DNA from: Chthoniobacterales bacterium
GTDB lineage: Bacteria; Verrucomicrobiota; Verrucomicrobiia; Chthoniobacterales; Terrimicrobiaceae
Direction: 5' to 3'
Length of the DNA: 55,243 bases
Assembly: GCA_014879575.1 (NCBI GenBank)
Contig: JACSRU010000117.1
Span: 1 to 55,243, forward strand
In this document: positions 52,453-55,243 of the stretch, piece after piece
Numbering within the stretch: the first letter of the stretch is position 1
How the letters are laid out: the number at the start of each line of letters is the position of its first letter
Notes under the pieces: generated by a model
Databases searched by the model: none
The model's input: only the letters and a program-made list of their open reading frames with translations
Told to the model about the DNA's origin: nothing
Translations under genes and position numbers: made by a program

Positions 52453-53223
52453 TCAGCAGGCGGGGCACAGGGGAACTGACCAGAGAGGCTGGGCGCCAGG
52501 AACGGATCTCCCCTCCGATTCGCTGGGTTGCGTTCCGTCCACATGGCATGCGCCAACGAGCGCGCCCCCTTTATCCACCCGGACAGCCCGCGCATGGACT
52601 TCGGCTTCCAGACGTCCGCCTCTCCGGACATGAACAATTCCCCGACAACGCACGATGCCAGTGAGATGTCCCCTCACCTCCAGATGCCCCGTCTCAACGG
52701 GAAGCGTGAATTTTGCCCGGGCATTTTTTTCGATGATAACCGTTGGGGCGGCGATTTGACAGACGCAGGACAGATTGGTGGAAAGATGAACCGCTCCCTC
52801 GGATTTTAGCACTCCGGTGATCCGCCCTTCAATATGAGCGGCTCCGCAAACAATCCACGAGCTGCTCAGGCTGCCGGAGCGGGCAATGAGAAGTTTCCCC
52901 CGCGTGTCGATCTGTCGTGAGGTTGGGGACGGGATGACGACATCACAGAGATCAATGGCGGCGTTGCAGGACGGACAAAGTGTGTTGCGGGCATGCGAGG
53001 ACACCTGATGGCTCGCTCCGCAGCGGTGACAGTTTATGCGGTGTCCTCCGTCCGGCTTCCTCGGTTTGACGGAGAGAACGAGCGGATTGCAGGAACCCGA
53101 CGGGTGAACCTCATAATAATCCCCGCAGGATTGGCAATATGTCGAAATCAACTGCGGGGGCTCGAATTGGGAAAACCCGCACCCCGGACATTGAAATCGC
53201 GCCTTCTGCGGAAGACGGGTCAT
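52453..53223 (-). CDS. Zinc-ribbon bactofilin-like protein
   Basis: The 256-residue protein starts with two treble-clef zinc ribbons, each two CxxC pairs: Cys12-Cys15 with Cys30-Cys33, and Cys65-Cys68 with Cys83-Cys86. From about residue 105 to 235 it shows the right-handed beta-helix repeats of a bactofilin (polymer-forming cytoskeletal) domain, with VIIEKNARAKFTLPVETGHLEVRGHLTGIVRCRG. It ends with a Pro/Ser/Cys-rich tail. Bactofilins polymerise and recruit envelope enzymes; the ribbons would add a nucleic-acid or protein contact. It begins 8 bases after the second bactofilin gene stop, so the two are one operon converging on the EPS train. Confidence 0.8.
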   Translation of the reverse strand: MTRLPQKARFQCPGCGFSQFEPPQLISTYCQSCGDYYEVHPSGSCNPLVLSVKPRKPDGGHRINCHRCGASHQVSSHARNTLCPSCNAAIDLCDVVIPSPTSRQIDTRGKLLIARSGSLSSSWIVCGAAHIEGRITGVLKSEGAVHLSTNLSCVCQIAAPTVIIEKNARAKFTLPVETGHLEVRGHLTGIVRCRGIVHVRRGGRLEAEVHARAVRVDKGGALVGACHVDGTQPSESEGRSVPGAQPLWSVPLCPAC

Positions 53224-53231
53224 GAGAAAAA

Positions 53232-53669
53232 TCAGGCGGAGACTTCAGCCGTCTTGCTCCGGGAGGATTCTGTCGTCGGTGTCACCGCACGGGAACTGGT
53301 GGCTGGTGCCTTGGCGGAGGTCACCTCGGACTTGCCAACGAAGGTCGCGCCTTCCTCGATCACAATCCGCATGGCCTTGAGATCCCCGTTCAGCTGGGAA
53401 CTCGCCTTGAGTTCGCAGCGCTCGGTCACAGAGATATTTCCATGAACCGTGCCATGAACGGTGACGGCCTTGGTCTTCACCTCGCCTTTGACCTGGGCGT
53501 TCTTGCCAAGTGTCAAAACTCCCTCGGAGATGATTTCCCCATCCAGCTTGCCGTCAAAAATCAATTCATTGTCAAATTTCAGCGTCCCGATGATTTCCAC
53601 GTCGTTGGCCAGGATGTTCTTCGCGGATGAGGGCTCTGCTACAAATGAAGTCAGGTTGTTCAAATTCAT
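53232..53669 (-). CDS. Bactofilin
   Basis: This 145-residue protein has a 20-residue N-terminal tail, a beta-helix bactofilin core (about residues 21-108; VEIIGTLKFDNELIFDGKLDGEIISEGVLTLGKNAQVKGEVKTKAVTVHG and on) and a Thr/Ser/Ala/Pro-rich C-terminal tail. This is the plan of BacM/CcmA proteins, which form filaments and organise cell shape or surface polysaccharide machinery. It is the first gene of a two-gene unit with the zinc-ribbon bactofilin. Confidence 0.92.
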   Translation of the reverse strand: MNLNNLTSFVAEPSSAKNILANDVEIIGTLKFDNELIFDGKLDGEIISEGVLTLGKNAQVKGEVKTKAVTVHGTVHGNISVTERCELKASSQLNGDLKAMRIVIEEGATFVGKSEVTSAKAPATSSRAVTPTTESSRSKTAEVSA

Positions 53670-53683
53670 ACTCGTGATTTGGC

Positions 53684-53711
53684 ATCATAGCACCCGGATA
53701 ACCAAGGTCAA
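53684..53711 (-). promoter_or_regulatory. Promoter of the bactofilin operon
   Basis: On the minus strand TTGACC (53706-53711) and TATGAT (53684-53689) are separated by 16 bases, close to the sigma-70 consensus. Transcription would begin near 53677, giving a leader of only about 8 bases before the ATG at 53669. Confidence 0.7.
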
Positions 53712-53822
53712 TCCCGATGCCCGTCCCCCCCGCTATTTTGTTTTTTGAACAACCACCCCAGTTCCGGGATGTGCGCCTCGCCCCTTCCTTTGCAATGGCA
53801 GGGCGACAGGACTCATGGTCTG

Positions 53823-53843
53823 ATCAGGGAAAAATCAGGGAAA
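53823..53843 (+). repeat. 11-base direct repeat before the ROK gene
   Basis: ATCAGGGAAA occurs at 53823-53832 and again at 53834-53843, one helical turn apart, 45 bases before the ROK kinase start. It may be a regulator site; nothing identifies the regulator. Confidence 0.5.
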
Positions 53844-53887
53844 GATTCTCGCCATTCCATCCCACCTGCCGTTAGTGTCACCGGCTT

Positions 53888-54916
53888 ATGAAAGACATCT
53901 TTATCGGCACCGACAGCGGTGCCACCACCTGCAAGACCGGCGCCGTTTATTCCGACGGCACCCCCGTTTCCCTCGATCTCGCCCAAAGCTCGACAAACAG
54001 CGAACTCGGAACCTCGGTCGTCATCGAAGGTTGGGTTGCGGGCGTTGAAAAATTTCTCGCGGAAAATCAAATGGTCTGGGATCAGGTGCGCGGGGTGGGC
54101 CTCGCTCTCCCGGGGCCTTATCGATCCTATGGAGTTCTGGATCACACGCCCAACCTGCCACCTTCCTTTGCAGGCTGGAAATTCCATGACGAGTATTCCG
54201 AGGCACTCGCCAAAAAGGCCGGACGGCCCATCCCTCTTGTCGCGGGGAACGACGCCAACTATGGCGGGGTTGCCGAGGCGGCACTGGCCCGCGGGGACAA
54301 AAAAGCCGGGGTCATCATGCTGGCGCCGGGCTCCGGACTGGGAGCCGCTTATGTCGATCAAAACGGCCTTCCGCTCGATGGAGACGCCTTCTGCGGGATG
54401 GAGGCCGGACACATGCCGGCTCCGCTTCAACTGCTCGGGCTTCCGGCTTTTACCTGTGGATGCGGGCGCACATGGGGGTGCTTCGAAGCCTATACGGCGA
54501 TCTCCGGTCTGCCTCAATTTCTCGACCACCTGTTGCCGAAATACCCCCATCACGACCTTGCCACATCGGATCTTCCCCCAAAGCAAAAAGCCCTCTCGCT
54601 CCGGGGACTTGCCCAAAAGGGCGATCCTCTCGCACTCGAAATATTTGACATCCAGGCCAAGGCCCTCGGAATCCATGTTGCGAACCTCTCCATTGCGCTG
54701 GATGCCACGTATGTCGTCATTGGCGGCGGTCTGATTGATCAACATTCCACCACCGAGGAATTCCGCGCCCGCTACCTTGGCGGAATCCGGGCGGCGGCCG
54801 AGCCGTGGCTCTACCCGCTCCAGCGCCAAACCATCCAAATCGTTCCCGCAAGTCTGGGGGAACTTTCCCAGGCCATCGGCGCGGCTCTCGTGGCTCTCAA
54901 CACCTCGCGGAAGTAG
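53888..54916 (+). CDS. ROK-family sugar kinase
   Basis: The 342 residues fit the ROK glucokinase/N-acetylhexosamine kinase family. Seen are the phosphate loop FIGTDSGATTCKTGAV, catalytic Asp122 in GNDANYGGVAEAALARG, the ATP loop MLAPGSGLGAAYV, and the zinc/signature site His175 (MEAGH) with CGCGRTWGCFE (Cys190, Cys192, Cys198). The sugar-contact motif E-x-G-H is present, favouring glucose, mannose or GlcNAc-type sugars. It is monocistronic, with its own upstream region and the tandem palindromic repeats directly downstream. Confidence 0.92.
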   Translation: MKDIFIGTDSGATTCKTGAVYSDGTPVSLDLAQSSTNSELGTSVVIEGWVAGVEKFLAENQMVWDQVRGVGLALPGPYRSYGVLDHTPNLPPSFAGWKFHDEYSEALAKKAGRPIPLVAGNDANYGGVAEAALARGDKKAGVIMLAPGSGLGAAYVDQNGLPLDGDAFCGMEAGHMPAPLQLLGLPAFTCGCGRTWGCFEAYTAISGLPQFLDHLLPKYPHHDLATSDLPPKQKALSLRGLAQKGDPLALEIFDIQAKALGIHVANLSIALDATYVVIGGGLIDQHSTTEEFRARYLGGIRAAAEPWLYPLQRQTIQIVPASLGELSQAIGAALVALNTSRK

Positions 54917-54958
54917 GAACGCCGATCCGAAACTTTGGCAGCCTGCCATGTTTGTCGC

Positions 54959-55025
54959 GGACCAGACGGAGCTGGTCCCTCCAGGGCAAAGCACCTCTTC
55001 TGGTGGGATGACCTCCGTGTCGTCC
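54959..55025. repeat. Palindromic tandem repeat, unit 1
   Basis: This 67-base unit has three parts. Hairpin A is GGACCAG, loop ACGGAG, CTGGTCC. A middle segment begins CTCCA and ends TGGTG. Hairpin B is GGATGAC, loop CTCCGT, GTCGTCC (one G-T pair). The loops of A and B are exact reverse complements. Unit 2 starts 101 bases later. Confidence 0.85.
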
Positions 55026-55059
55026 GCCTCGGGCCGCGCCTGCCTCACCAACCGCCAAC

Positions 55060-55127
55060 GGACCAGACGGAGCTGGTCCCTCCAAGGGCGAAGCCCCACT
55101 TCTGGAGGGATGACCTCCGTGTCGTCC
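55060..55127. repeat. Palindromic tandem repeat, unit 2
   Basis: This 68-base unit repeats unit 1 almost base for base in both hairpins. The middle is better formed: CTCCA and TGGAG pair around GGGC-GAA-GCCC, giving a three-stem element. A third copy begins at 55153 but loses similarity after GGACCAGACC. The spacers between copies are also related (both end in CAACCGCCA). Confidence 0.85.
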
Positions 55128-55243
55128 GCCTCGGTTTGCGACCAACCGCCACGGACCAGACCTGCCCCCAGGATACGCAGGGCCAATTCTGAGAACCAAC
55201 CATCCATCTGAATGACAGAGAATTAGGGCAACGAGCTGGACAA

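Larger units (their letters stand above)
54917..55243. other. Gene-free right end
   Basis: The last 327 bases hold two complete palindromic repeat units, a truncated third copy, and about 70 bases of unmatched sequence. No credible gene was seen; long frames here (such as 53813-55207 minus) come from the repeats and antisense of the ROK gene. Confidence 0.7.

Noticed and set aside
54959-55165. Possible CRISPR array at the right end
   Set aside because: Only two full copies, units of 67-68 bases with internal dyads and related spacers; no cas gene. It is a palindromic tandem repeat.

Overview
This window is very probably a metagenome-assembled contig from a Verrucomicrobiota-like bacterium (about 60% GC by eye, with a PEP-CTERM protein, an H-X9-DG prepilin-like protein, bactofilins and a Gram-negative LPS/EPS machinery). 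A foreign end seems to be attached at the left. Bases 1 to about 1285 are clearly more AT-rich. They encode two leftward genes of Bacteroidota/Ignavibacteriota/Kapabacteria style: a signal-peptide protein like the N-terminus of GWxTD proteins, and the C-terminal five-sixths of mnmA. At 1279-1300 mnmA runs head-on into a 5'-truncated rho gene on the other strand, through about 20 bases that both proteins can read. I read this as a chimeric assembly joint, not biology. The lineage below phylum (Spartobacteria/Chthoniobacterales is plausible) is a guess.

Layout of the main genome: rho (3' part), a phospholipid-methyltransferase-like protein, an H1-like winged-helix protein, a DUF883 protein and trpA run rightward (1280-4659). 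A leftward zinc-type ABC uptake pair (znuA-znuC, no permease gene) starts behind a strong promoter overlapped by a near-perfect Fur/Zur-type palindrome. A leftward PEP-CTERM/H-X9-DG prepilin pair and a small CxxC membrane protein follow. Then comes a cell-shape operon (mreB-mreC-mreD-mrdA-rng, leftward), leuB, proS (rightward, archaeal/eukaryal type), an MMPL/RND exporter and ychF (leftward). A divergent AraC regulator / FAD oxidoreductase pair is followed by Nif3-like, a DUF5069-like protein, rph, gmd, rpmB, a 66-residue protein, an OppF-type ATPase, rodA, an LptF/G permease, an unknown protein, dus, a VOC protein and a BrnT/BrnA-like toxin-antitoxin pair, all rightward.

From 46262 down to 34076 a leftward gene train reads SNF2/SWIM helicase, kdsA, lptC, lptA, lptB, hprK, ptsH, ptsI and a 1333-residue membrane protein of unknown function. 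It joins Kdo synthesis and LPS transport to a regulatory-type PTS (HPr kinase, HPr, EI) without any sugar permease. From 46356 to 52442 an exopolysaccharide export module runs rightward: an O-antigen-ligase/TPR polymerase, an outer-membrane barrel, a Wzc-like tyrosine kinase and a short Wza-like protein. Two leftward bactofilin genes face it, one carrying two zinc ribbons. A ROK sugar kinase follows. The window ends in a tandem palindromic repeat whose units can fold into hairpins with complementary loops.

The recurring theme is envelope construction: rod-shape peptidoglycan synthesis, Kdo/LPS export, exopolysaccharide export and bactofilin scaffolds. Metal and carbon-state regulators sit beside them. 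I recognised no rRNA, tRNA, CRISPR array, transposase or phage gene.
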